A stretch of 64,000 nt of DNA from Pseudomonadota bacterium (GCA_026388315.1 JAPLKA010000045.1:1-64000), one strand, 5' to 3'. Positions 50,393 to 58,626 are shown, counted from the first letter of the stretch. Numbers and translations are program-made. Notes: generated by a model from the letters alone, not told the origin.

Positions 50393-53164
50393 CTGGTTTA
50401 TATACTCCATGCATCTCGATGCCGCTTCCCCGCTGGACGCGACGGTATCAGGCACGTCTTTCGGTCCTGACCCCATGCCACAGACGAATATACCGTCCAC
50501 ATTTGTAATCGATTGGGCCACTGAATTTGCTTTGATAAATCCATATTCATCTCTGTCGATGGACATGATCTTGCAGAGCTCTTCCGTTCCTTTCCGCGGT
50601 CTCACCCCTGTGGCAAGGATGACAAGATCTACCTCAACCTCCCGCATCTCTCCGCTCAGCATATCCTCAACCCTTACGAGGAGCCCGTTCTCCCCCTGCA
50701 CTACCTCTCCGGGAATACCTCTCATATAAAGAATCCCGTTCTCCTGGGTACTCTTATAAAACTCCTCGTAGTTCTTGCCGTAAGCCCTTACATCGATATA
50801 GGAAATATAAATCTGTGCGTCCCGTATCCTGTCCTTCACAATGCTCGCATGTTTTGCCGTATACATACAGCAGACTCGCGAGCAATAACGGGCACCGCTC
50901 TGTCTGTCCCTCGACCCGACGCACTGAATAAAGTAGAACCGTTTCGGCACCCGCCCGTTTAGCAGTATATCACCAGCGGTAGGCCCCGTCACCGAGCAAA
51001 TCCTCTCAAACTCAATGCCCGTTATCACCCCTTCCAAGGTGCCATACCCATATTCCCGTTTCTCTGTGGGGTCATAGAGGTCAAATCCCGGGGCGAGAAC
51101 TATGCTATCAACGTCCAAATCAACGATTTCATCTTTCAGACTATGATCAACAGCCCCCACCTCACAACGCCTCTCACATTCCCCGCACTGGATACATCCC
51201 TCAATCTGACCGGCCAAACACCGGCCGGCTTCAGTCATGGCCTCTTCTGCGCTGTAACCAAGGGCTACTTCACGAAAATTGGTCACTCTCTGATTAATCT
51301 CTTCCTCAGGCATGGGAATACGGTCTGCCTTAGTTACCCATGTCGAAAGTTTTTTCACTTCATCTTCGGATAATTTTTCCGGCTTCGCATCTATGCTCTC
51401 AGCGACTATTGCCTCTCCCTTCAGAAACTTAATAATGGAGCGAGCCGCTTTCTTGCCTGCTGCAATAGCGTCAACCACATAGGCGGGCCCTGTCGTAACA
51501 TCACCACCGGCAAATACGCCTTCTACGCTGGTTGTACAGGTAACAGGATCAGCCTCAACCGTTCCGTTCTTCCTCAATTTGACCCCAAGGGGATTAAGGA
51601 AATCGGTCTCTGTTGCCTGCCCGAGAGCAGTAATTACCGTATCAACAGGCACTGAAAATTCAGAACCTTTTATCTCTACCGGCCGTCTCCGTCCGCTTGC
51701 ATCAGGTTCGCCAAGCTCCATACGGATACACTCTGCTGCCGATACTTTTCCGTTGCTGCCATTAAACCGCACGGGTGTTGCAAGAAACTCTATTATAATC
51801 CCTTCATGTATAAGTGCCTCAACTTCTTCATCGGCCGCTGGCATCTCCTGACGGGTTCTACGATAGATCAACGTCACCTCTTCACTTCCAAGACGTTTGG
51901 CCGTTCTCGCACAATCAACCGCCGTATTGCCGCCCCCTATCACAGCCACCTTTTTTCCAATTAAAGGGACTCGCGTCGCCCCCTCCACCAGCAAAGCTGG
52001 CAGAGCCACCCCCTCTCGCTCGCCGTGCGATCTAAGAGATTCCTTTTCAAGGGATTCCCCCTTATTGACAGCCCGCAGAAACCTGAGTCCGTCCATAATG
52101 CCGGAAAGGTCTTCCCCTTCCACACCAAGCCGAATTCCTACGGGGGCACCGGTACCGACAAAAATGGCCTCATACTCATTCTTCAGAGTTTCGGCATCCA
52201 TATTTTTGCCGATCTCAATACCGCACTCAATTTTTACACCCATCCGCCTTATATATCCGATCTCTTTATCAAGCTCCGCCTTCGGCAAACGGTATTCCGG
52301 TATTGCATACCGCAACATGCCGCCCGGCTCGGGAAGGGTCTCAAAGACCGTCACAGCGTGCCCCTCCATGGCAAGATCATGGGCACAGGAAAGCCCTGCC
52401 GGTCCGGCGCCGATGACCGCCACTTTCCTCTCCGTCGTCTGTACCTGGGGCGGCTCAAGGGTATCGAGATCAAAACGGTCAACAGCAGACCGCTTCAGAT
52501 CACGGATCGCCAGAGGAGAATCAAGTTGTCCTCTGTTACAGACACCCTCGCAGGGCGCGTAACAGACCCTCCCGCATGAGGAGGGAAACGGGTTCGTCTC
52601 CCTGATGAGCATGTAGGCATCCTCAAACCTCCCCTCGCTGATATGCTTCAGGTAGCCGAGCACGTTCGTGTGAATCGGACATGCGTCAACACATGCCGCC
52701 TTACAGGGACGGTCCGCCCGTTTATCGATGCTTGCCTTATTCGGTATTGCCTGGGGAAATGGTATGTATATGGCCTTCCGAGGTCCGGTACCCATATTGA
52801 ATTCGCTCTTCATCACTACAGGACAGCCGGGGGAGCAACTCCCACAGGCCGTACATTTTTTAATATCCACGTAACGGGTTTTCTTTAATATGGTAACAGT
52901 GAAACCCGTCCCGTTCTTCTTAATTGCCACGGGTTTTGCCCATGAGAGAAGGTCAATCCTCTTCTCAAGGGCCACCTCCACCATCTTGGGCGAAAGGGTG
53001 CACGTTGAACAATCGAGAGTAGGGAAGGTTTTGTCCAATTGAATCATCCTTCCCCCGATGGAAGGACCCTCTTCGAGCATAGTTACCTTCACCCCGCATG
53101 AAGCGAGTTCAAGGCCCGCTGTAATGCCGCCTATACCTCCACCAACGACAAGAACGTGTTTCAT
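50390..53164 (-). CDS. HdrA/GltD chimeric flavin oxidoreductase
   Basis: 924 residues. The first ~125 are the N-terminal FAD part of HdrA (HVLVVGGGIGGITAGLEL, then LDCSTCTLSPKM and CTACGSCSPGCP). A complete GltD/NfnB-like module follows at about 150-620: an N-terminal Fe-S region (CVDACPIHTNVLGYL, SSCGRVCYAPCEGVCNR), a first dinucleotide site AVIGAGPAGLSCAH and a second VAVIGGGNTAVDCAR. The rest returns to HdrA sequence (CIQCGECERRC, CVGSRDRQSGARYCSRVCC). So a GltD module is inserted inside HdrA, giving two flavin systems and a probable NAD(P)H site in one chain. Residues ~378-400 are encoded by hairpin element copy 2. Confidence 0.9.
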   Translation of the reverse strand: MKHVLVVGGGIGGITAGLELASCGVKVTMLEEGPSIGGRMIQLDKTFPTLDCSTCTLSPKMVEVALEKRIDLLSWAKPVAIKKNGTGFTVTILKKTRYVDIKKCTACGSCSPGCPVVMKSEFNMGTGPRKAIYIPFPQAIPNKASIDKRADRPCKAACVDACPIHTNVLGYLKHISEGRFEDAYMLIRETNPFPSSCGRVCYAPCEGVCNRGQLDSPLAIRDLKRSAVDRFDLDTLEPPQVQTTERKVAVIGAGPAGLSCAHDLAMEGHAVTVFETLPEPGGMLRYAIPEYRLPKAELDKEIGYIRRMGVKIECGIEIGKNMDAETLKNEYEAIFVGTGAPVGIRLGVEGEDLSGIMDGLRFLRAVNKGESLEKESLRSHGEREGVALPALLVEGATRVPLIGKKVAVIGGGNTAVDCARTAKRLGSEEVTLIYRRTRQEMPAADEEVEALIHEGIIIEFLATPVRFNGSNGKVSAAECIRMELGEPDASGRRRPVEIKGSEFSVPVDTVITALGQATETDFLNPLGVKLRKNGTVEADPVTCTTSVEGVFAGGDVTTGPAYVVDAIAAGKKAARSIIKFLKGEAIVAESIDAKPEKLSEDEVKKLSTWVTKADRIPMPEEEINQRVTNFREVALGYSAEEAMTEAGRCLAGQIEGCIQCGECERRCEVGAVDHSLKDEIVDLDVDSIVLAPGFDLYDPTEKREYGYGTLEGVITGIEFERICSVTGPTAGDILLNGRVPKRFYFIQCVGSRDRQSGARYCSRVCCMYTAKHASIVKDRIRDAQIYISYIDVRAYGKNYEEFYKSTQENGILYMRGIPGEVVQGENGLLVRVEDMLSGEMREVEVDLVILATGVRPRKGTEELCKIMSIDRDEYGFIKANSVAQSITNVDGIFVCGMGSGPKDVPDTVASSGEAASRCMEYINQ
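51966..52032. repeat. GC-rich hairpin element, copy 2, inside a coding sequence
   Basis: Aligned with copies 3 and 4 in the same orientation: GGGACTCGCGTCGCCCCCTCC, then a stem CACCAGC-AAA-GCTGGC and CCCCCTCTCGCTCGCC. It is translated without frameshift or stop as about 22 residues (RSHGEREGVALPALLVEGAT) between FLRAVN and GKKVAVIGGG of the GltD module, where homologues have a short loop. Confidence 0.8.
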
Positions 53165-53188
53165 TTAAAAGCCTCAAAGATATTTTCG

Positions 53189-53216
53189 TAATGTCTAACA
53201 CGTAACACGTAACAGA
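53189..53216. repeat. Heptanucleotide repeat upstream of the HdrA/GltD gene
   Basis: Units TAATGTC, TAACACG, TAACACG, TAACAGA in register, between the zinc-ribbon gene and the HdrA/GltD start. Confidence 0.75.
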
Positions 53217-53218
53217 AT

Positions 53219-53380
53219 TTAACCTTCATTGCTCGAATCTTCTTTCTGCTTCTCGTCTGTCTGATATATTATTTTGGTACAGTTATAAGCAACTCTACCG
53301 CAGCATATCCCGACCCATCCACTACCATACCGGACGGGCTTCACTTCTTTGCCGCAGTAAGGACACTTGATCATATCCAT
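53219..53380 (-). CDS. 53-residue zinc-ribbon-like protein
   Basis: A short gene in the 255-bp gap between etfA and the HdrA/GltD gene. It encodes MDMIKCPYCGKEVKPVRYGS, then GWVGICCG and a polar tail (QTDEKQKEDSSNEG). CPYCG and the CC pair could form one zinc or iron-sulfur site. An in-frame stop lies two codons before the ATG, so it is not part of a longer frame; the second Met (53374) is an alternative start. No strong RBS is visible. Same strand and position as the rest of the redox operon. Confidence 0.55.
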   Translation of the reverse strand: MDMIKCPYCGKEVKPVRYGSGWVGICCGRVAYNCTKIIYQTDEKQKEDSSNEG

Positions 53381-53419
53381 AGTTCATTTATTCCCAATAC
53401 CATATGATACCATGATGTA

Positions 53420-54361
53420 TTAACCCTTAATAATGTTTCTCAGTTTATCCCTTACCTTATGGATGTCTGCAATGATACCGAAATGTGCATACTGAAAAAT
53501 GGGTGCTTCCGGGTCTTTATTCACCGCAATTATGCAATCTGAGTCTTTCATGCCTGCAATGTGCTGAAATGCACCGCTTATGCCCATAGCGAGGTATACC
53601 TTAGGCTTGACTGTTTTCCCAGAAGTACCAACCTGTCGCGGCTTGGGAAGCCACTGCTTGTCAATTACCGGTCTTGAACCGGAAAGGACTGCCTTCAGCA
53701 TTCCAGCAAGTTCTTCATAGTCAGGTATCTCATCCTTATTCCCGACCCCTCTTCCTACCGAGAGGAGGAATTCTGCCTTCGTAATATCTATCTCTGCCGT
53801 CTCTTCTTCCACATATTCTATGAAACTTCTCCCTTCAGCGGCAGGGGTACCTTCAATTGTCTCAGTAATAGGAGACGATGCCTTTTCAACAGCATACTCT
53901 TTAAAACTGCCGCTTCGTACCGTGATGACGCAAGTCCCCTCCCCTGTCTGTCTAAATTCTCCAAAAAGCTTATCCGAATAATAGCTTTTGTAGAAAAAAT
54001 TCTTCTCTTTATTGAACCCGCTTACGTCGGTAATGAGGGGCAAATTGAAATATCCCGCCACATACGAAGCAAGCTCTGTTCCTGAAGATGAGTGAGTAAA
54101 TACTATCGTATCGGGATTACCCCTGTAATCAATCACTGCCTGTACCACCTTTACCATATTTAAGGGGTTGAGGAAAGTTGCTTCTTCCAGTTTTACTTTT
54201 ATAATGGTATTGACCAGTTTTTCATTTATTAAATATGAGTTGTCATCAGGAACGAGAAGCGAAACATCCTTTCCCATGAGAGCGCAGATACCTATGGAAT
54301 CGAGGTTTCTCTCCTCAAAAACACCTCGTCTTACTTCAGCCACAACCAGTGCGTAACTCAT
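53420..54361 (-). CDS. etfA: Electron transfer flavoprotein subunit alpha
   Basis: 313 residues from ATG 54361, chosen because it overlaps the etfB stop by one base (TAATG) and gives the normal N terminus MSYALVVAEVRRGVFEERNL. The C-terminal FAD domain is clear: SVGRGVGNKDEI, GSRPVIDKQWLP, RQVGTSGKTVKPKVYLAMGISGAFQH and the final CIIAVNKDPEAPIFQYAHFGI. With EtfB it takes electrons from acyl-CoA dehydrogenases. Its partner in the reverse direction is likely the HdrD-like protein encoded just upstream. Confidence 0.95.
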   Translation of the reverse strand: MSYALVVAEVRRGVFEERNLDSIGICALMGKDVSLLVPDDNSYLINEKLVNTIIKVKLEEATFLNPLNMVKVVQAVIDYRGNPDTIVFTHSSSGTELASYVAGYFNLPLITDVSGFNKEKNFFYKSYYSDKLFGEFRQTGEGTCVITVRSGSFKEYAVEKASSPITETIEGTPAAEGRSFIEYVEEETAEIDITKAEFLLSVGRGVGNKDEIPDYEELAGMLKAVLSGSRPVIDKQWLPKPRQVGTSGKTVKPKVYLAMGISGAFQHIAGMKDSDCIIAVNKDPEAPIFQYAHFGIIADIHKVRDKLRNIIKG

Positions 54362-55137
54362 TAATATACCCCCTTTTCTTTTAAGATTCCAAGAAGGTCT
54401 TTGCATACGCCTTCGAGCTCACCGGAGAGTATTGTTGCCCCTCCCTTCTTTGGCGGATAGACCCATTTTACAACCTCTATCATGCTGTTCAGATTTTCGT
54501 CGTATGCTTTCGCTTTAAAAAGCTTACGTTCCACCTTGGAAGCCTTTCTTATACCCATAATGGATACATATCTGGGCTCATTGATTCCACTCTGTATAGA
54601 AAGAACACAGGGCAATATTATCTTTATCCTTTCCTGGAGACCACCCTCGAGCTCTCTTTGAACAATCATATGGCCTTGTTCGAGACTATCTATGCCTATT
54701 ATCATCGATGCATAGGGAAGACCCAATTTTGCAGCAAGGATACCACCAACTGCAGCAAACTGGTCATCCTCGGACTGCACGCCTGTAAAGATTGCATCAT
54801 ATGGAATACCTTCTTTTTTTAAGAAATTGAATATAAGTGTGGCCCGCGCATTGGGGTCGTGGAGAATTTGCTCAGTCTCGATAAGGAAACCGTCCTTTAT
54901 GCCCATGGCAATGGCCCTTCTCAAGACCTCGTCAGATTCTGCATCTCCAATGGAAATTGCCGTTGCAGACCCGCCGGTTTTCTCGGCAATTTGCACCGCT
55001 TCTTCAACGGCATAATTATCCCAGTCATTCACTTTGAAAGGCACTTTTGAGAAGTCAATCCCCTGCCCTTCATCAATAATGCGTAATTCTTCTTCCTGTG
55101 TTGCAGGTACCCTTTTCGTGAAAACCAATATATTCAT
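54361..55137 (-). CDS. etfB: Electron transfer flavoprotein subunit beta
   Basis: 258 residues. NILVFTKRVPATQEE and NDWDNYAVEEAVQIAE form the N-terminal fold. GVQSEDDQFAAVGGILAAKLG is the nucleotide-binding stretch, and ELEGGLQERIKIILPCVLSIQSGINEPRY is the conserved C-terminal signature. Whether the beta subunit binds FAD (bifurcating type) or AMP cannot be decided by eye. It starts 1 bp after the HdrD-like gene. Confidence 0.95.
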   Translation of the reverse strand: MNILVFTKRVPATQEEELRIIDEGQGIDFSKVPFKVNDWDNYAVEEAVQIAEKTGGSATAISIGDAESDEVLRRAIAMGIKDGFLIETEQILHDPNARATLIFNFLKKEGIPYDAIFTGVQSEDDQFAAVGGILAAKLGLPYASMIIGIDSLEQGHMIVQRELEGGLQERIKIILPCVLSIQSGINEPRYVSIMGIRKASKVERKLFKAKAYDENLNSMIEVVKWVYPPKKGGATILSGELEGVCKDLLGILKEKGVY

Positions 55138-55138
55138 C

Positions 55139-56233
55139 TTATAACACCTCCATCAAAATCTCGGATAGCTCTTTCACCGTTATCCCTTTTTCCGTTGCAG
55201 GGTCTTCAAGGGTCATAACGCAAAAAGGACAGCTCGTCGCAATCACTTCTGCTTTTTTTTCAACTGCCTCCCGGACTCGCACCTCGGCATTTCTCTGATA
55301 TGTAGCCTCCACCTCAAAAAGCATTCTTCCGCCACCGCCTTCGCAACACATCGAGTTCTCTCTGGACCTCGAAAATTCCAGAAGCTCAAGACCATCTATA
55401 GAATTGAGTATGCTTCTTGGTTCATCAAAGATGCCATTTTGTTTCCCCAAGAAACACGGATCATGGTAGATAACCTTTTTGTTGAACGACCCTTTTGGGA
55501 CGATAGAGCTTTCTTTGATCATTGCCGCTAAAACCTCTGTGTAATGTACAATCTTAATACCAAGGTCACCATACTCCTTCTTGAGTGCATTCATGCAATG
55601 GGGGGAGAGCGCGATAATCTCCTTTACCCCATATTCTTCGAATGCAGCCTTGTTCTCTTCCTGGAGCTCCTCAAAAAGACCCGACTCCCCTATCCTTCGT
55701 ATTTCATTACCGCAACAAGCCTCTTCTTCACCGAGCACACCAAACTCTATACCGCCCTTATTAAGTATCTTCGCCACGTTTTGCGGTATAACCATACATC
55801 TGGGATCATAAGCCTGGATGCAGCAGGTGAAAAGCAGCCTCTTCGATTCTGTTTCGCTTACATGTGGAACCTCAATATCGAGCTTTTCAAACCATGCCCC
55901 TCTCTTTGCTCGCGAACGGCCCCACGGGTTCTTCTGAACAAACGTGTTCTCAAGGGCTTTCTGGATAGCCAAAGGGATCGCTCCGTTTTCCACTAAAGCA
56001 GACCTCATTTCGATGATCACTTCGGAAGGCTTTACATCCCGTGGACATCTGAGGGTACAGGCACCGCATGACGTGCAGTACCAAGGAATTGATTCTTCGA
56101 CCACGCTCTGGAATTGTTTTTTTCTCATGAGCATGCGGATATTGAAGGGGGTTCTCCCTGCTTCAGGGCAACTTCCTGTACATTTACCGCATTGGATACA
56201 GGTTAATACCCTGGTCTGGGTCTGACTAACCAT
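55139..56233 (-). CDS. HdrD/GlpC-like iron-sulfur oxidoreductase
   Basis: 364 residues; an HdrC-HdrB fusion. The N-terminal ferredoxin-like part has CIQCGKCTGSCPEAG and CTSCGACTLRCPRD. Two CCG domains follow (FTCCIQAYDPRC ... ACCGNE, then HDPCFLGKQNG ... SMCCEGGGGRM and SCPFCVMTL). No membrane segment is present, unlike the membrane-bound FeS oxidoreductases next to etf genes in some syntrophs. It is first in the operon, 31 nt downstream of a predicted sigma-54 transcription start, and adjacent to etfBA, suggesting it is the electron partner of EtfAB. Confidence 0.87.
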   Translation of the reverse strand: MVSQTQTRVLTCIQCGKCTGSCPEAGRTPFNIRMLMRKKQFQSVVEESIPWYCTSCGACTLRCPRDVKPSEVIIEMRSALVENGAIPLAIQKALENTFVQKNPWGRSRAKRGAWFEKLDIEVPHVSETESKRLLFTCCIQAYDPRCMVIPQNVAKILNKGGIEFGVLGEEEACCGNEIRRIGESGLFEELQEENKAAFEEYGVKEIIALSPHCMNALKKEYGDLGIKIVHYTEVLAAMIKESSIVPKGSFNKKVIYHDPCFLGKQNGIFDEPRSILNSIDGLELLEFSRSRENSMCCEGGGGRMLFEVEATYQRNAEVRVREAVEKKAEVIATSCPFCVMTLEDPATEKGITVKELSEILMEVL

Positions 56234-56274
56234 ATATGTATACCTCGCTGTTCATTCTCATCATATAATATTTT

Positions 56275-56290
56275 TGCAATTTATGTACCA
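56275..56290 (-). promoter_or_regulatory. Sigma-54 promoter of the HdrD-like/etf/hdr operon
   Basis: On the minus strand TGGTACATAAATTGCA, matching TGGCAC-N5-TTGCA with one mismatch and correct GG/GC spacing. The predicted start near 56264 leaves a ~31-nt leader. Confidence 0.75.
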
Positions 56291-56353
56291 TGAAAAAATC
56301 TATAAAAACAAAGCATATTCAAGGGAATACCGAACCTTCCTTTTTCATTGTGT

Positions 56354-56399
56354 GTATAATTATGATACATCTGGTTCTTTTCAGTACATCATTGTACTG
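56354..56399. promoter_or_regulatory. Candidate activator-binding inverted repeats
   Basis: GTAT-N7-ATAC (56354-56368) and a perfect CAGTAC-N6-GTACTG (56382-56399). They lie about 90-135 bp upstream of the predicted sigma-54 start, where enhancer-binding proteins usually bind. Confidence 0.45.
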
Positions 56400-56470
56400 C
56401 CGGCTGTAGAGCAAATACTGAACGCTACACGGCGATTCTCTCTGGCATGGCAATTGCTAAATAAGGATAC

Positions 56471-56728
56471 ATGATCATAAGCGGAGGAAAAAAGATTAAT
56501 CCCCGGGAGATAGAAAAAGTCCTCTATACGTTCCCAGGCGTCATCAAGGCCACAGTGATTGGGATACCTGACGATCGCCTGGGAGAGACAGTAAAAGCCC
56601 TCGTTGTTATGAGAGAAGGGATAACCGTCTCTGAGGCTGATATTGTAAATTTTTGCGGCGACTATCTTGCAGATTACAAAAAACCTAAATTAATTGAGTT
56701 CTGTAAAGAGTATCCCGAAAATCAATAA
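56471..56728 (+). pseudogene. Remnant of an acyl-CoA ligase (C-terminal domain)
   Basis: 85 codons match only the C-terminal domain of an AMP-dependent ligase: MIISGGKKINPREIEKVLYTFPG, VIGIPDDRLGETVKALVV, DYKKPKLIEF. Normally ~430 residues with the ATP-binding core precede this. Just upstream, AAATAAGGATAC puts a stop in frame where relatives have the RKKD hinge. No ligase core is seen further upstream, so the gene is a decayed fragment. A separately expressed domain is possible but less likely. Confidence 0.65.
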
Positions 56729-56745
56729 CAGGATATCCCGGGAGA

Positions 56746-56813
56746 AAAACCCGTCCTGTCCCCTCTCAGGATGGGGGTATGAGGGAAAAACATATGGGAA
56801 CAGGACAGGTTTT
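56746..56813 (-). terminator. Terminator-like hairpin after dctM
   Basis: A ~16-bp imperfect stem (AAAACCCGTCCTGTCCC / GGGAACAGGACAGGTTTT) with a ~33-nt loop, followed on the minus strand by TTTTT. It lies 13-80 bp after the dctM stop. The long loop makes it less certain than a standard terminator. Confidence 0.5.
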
Positions 56814-56825
56814 GGAGGGTTATTA

Positions 56826-58127
56826 TTACTTCATGAACACAGAAGGCAGGTATAATACCAAGTCAGGGAATATGAAAAGCAGTACAACGCAGAGCACCAA
56901 AGCAATCAGGAACGGGTATACACCACTGTAAATCACACTCATGGGCACTTTGGTGATATTTTTCACTACAAAGACACACATGGCAACAGGAGGGATAACA
57001 GAGCCGATACACACAGTAAGAGAAACCATTATACAGGCCCATATGGGATCATAACCTAACTTTACGATTGCCGGAAAAAATATCGGCGTTGCAAGTATCA
57101 TGAATGCAAGGTCATCAATGAATGATCCGCCTATGAGATACACGATAAATATAATGCTCATGGTAAAATGACGATGTATAGGCAGACTTACTATCCATGA
57201 AGCCGCATCGTCAGGTATATTTGTTACCGCAATAAAATGACCAAGGACTGTAGAGGAAGCAACAATAAGGAGAACCATGCAGGAAGTTCGCAAGGCTTCT
57301 TTAATTGACTGTTTTATCCCGCCGAACTTTATGTCTCCTTTTACGACACATAATACAAGCACAGCAAATGTTCCCACACTACCCGCTTCCGTGGGCGTAA
57401 AGAACCCATTCATCAATCCGCCTATGATGATAAAAAAGATTATTATGGGCCACATGACATCGGGAAGAGATTTTGCGCGGGCCTTCCATGAATATTTTTC
57501 GCTTGCCGGCCCTATCTCTGGATTTATACGAGCCCACCCGAAGATAATAACCGCAAAAAAGAAGGAAATCATAAGTCCGGGGATGATTCCCGCCATAAAC
57601 AGCTTGCCTATGGATTGCTGTGTAATGAGTCCGAGAAGGATGAGTGTTACACTCGGCGGGATGAGCACTCCAAGCGTTCCTACCGTGGCAACAATGCCGG
57701 TGGATAATTTTTTACTGTAATTATACCTGTCCATTTCAGGAACTGCAACACTCGCGAAAGTCGCACACGTGGCAACGATAGACCCGCAGATCGCTTTAAA
57801 AATCGTTGCTCCTGCGACTGTCGCCATGGCTAATCCTCCGGGGATATGACCAAGGAATTTATGGGCACTGTCAAACAGCCTTTTAGCTATTCCGGCGTTG
57901 AATGCAATCTGGCCCATCAACACAAAAAGTGGTACAACGGTTAACCCGTACGATTCAAGGGAATCGTAGAAGTCATTTGCCAATATACTCATAGCTGCGC
58001 CTGGTGAAACTATGATTGCATACCCTGCAACACCTATAATAGCCATAGCAAAAGCCAGTTCTATACCCGTGAGGAACAAACCCAGTAAAAGAATAAGGCC
58101 GATAATACCGATGGTCATTTCATTCAT
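56826..58127 (-). CDS. dctM: TRAP transporter large permease (DctM)
   Basis: 433 residues, about twelve membrane helices. Family motifs include LFVLMGQIAFNAGIAKRLFD, GLAMATVAGATIFKAICGS, TLGVLIPPSVTLILLG and GFFTPTEAGSVG, with GSFIDDLAFMILATPIFFP later. It couples uptake to the sodium or proton gradient together with DctQ and the periplasmic DctP. It overlaps dctQ by 4 nt. Substrate class: organic acids, as for most TRAP systems. It is the last gene of its operon. Confidence 0.93.
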   Translation of the reverse strand: MNEMTIGIIGLILLLGLFLTGIELAFAMAIIGVAGYAIIVSPGAAMSILANDFYDSLESYGLTVVPLFVLMGQIAFNAGIAKRLFDSAHKFLGHIPGGLAMATVAGATIFKAICGSIVATCATFASVAVPEMDRYNYSKKLSTGIVATVGTLGVLIPPSVTLILLGLITQQSIGKLFMAGIIPGLMISFFFAVIIFGWARINPEIGPASEKYSWKARAKSLPDVMWPIIIFFIIIGGLMNGFFTPTEAGSVGTFAVLVLCVVKGDIKFGGIKQSIKEALRTSCMVLLIVASSTVLGHFIAVTNIPDDAASWIVSLPIHRHFTMSIIFIVYLIGGSFIDDLAFMILATPIFFPAIVKLGYDPIWACIMVSLTVCIGSVIPPVAMCVFVVKNITKVPMSVIYSGVYPFLIALVLCVVLLFIFPDLVLYLPSVFMK

Positions 58128-58609
58128 TTTTTCTCTCCACTATCAAATATCTTAAACATATCGGCGACAAGAACAAAGCATTCTATAAGACTGCAAAATG
58201 CTAAGCCGTAAGCTGCAGGATAATACGGTATCTGGAGGGTCAACGAAACATCGCCGGCCTTATATAGGTGGTTAGCCTTTAAAAAAAGGTTCCATGCAAG
58301 AAGCGCAAATAAAGCAATACCCAACAACCTCGTGAAAACTAAAAAAGCCTTTTTGATAGTCTCCGCACGATTCTCTATAAGGAAATCAACAAAGATGTGT
58401 CCTTTGTCCAATGAGGTTTGAGGAATAGCAAACCCTACCACTATCGCACCCGCAACGGCTACCAGTTCGTATGTTCCTATCAGGGGTTTACCAAAGACCC
58501 TCAGTATGACATCTACCACCGTAAGCATCATCATGAGAAAAAGGACAATCCCTCCCAGTGTATTCATCCAGGAGCTCAGTCTTTTAAAGGCTTCTGTAAA
58601 CGCTCTCAT
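58124..58609 (-). CDS. dctQ: TRAP transporter small permease (DctQ)
   Basis: 161 residues with four membrane helices, the DctQ plan: LGGIVLFLMMMLTVVDVILRVFGKPL, TYELVAVAGAIVVGFAIPQTSLDKGHIFVDFL, then two further helices. It has a strong RBS (GGAGGGTAA before the ATG). It is separated from dctP by 67 bp holding a GC-rich hairpin, while dctM overlaps it, an arrangement that would give more binding protein than permease. Confidence 0.92.
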   Translation of the reverse strand: MRAFTEAFKRLSSWMNTLGGIVLFLMMMLTVVDVILRVFGKPLIGTYELVAVAGAIVVGFAIPQTSLDKGHIFVDFLIENRAETIKKAFLVFTRLLGIALFALLAWNLFLKANHLYKAGDVSLTLQIPYYPAAYGLAFCSLIECFVLVADMFKIFDSGEKK

Positions 58610-58626
58610 TTACCCTCCTATTGCGA

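Noticed and set aside
51814-52035. Plus-strand frames over hairpin copy 2
   Set aside because: They lie antisense to the conserved HdrA/GltD gene and encode only low-complexity proline-rich sequence.
54362-54406. N-terminal extension of EtfA
   Set aside because: It lies inside etfB; ATG 54361 gives the standard EtfA start with a TAATG junction.
56274-56474. 66-codon frame before the ligase remnant
   Set aside because: It overlaps the sigma-54 promoter region of the opposite operon and shows no domain or RBS.
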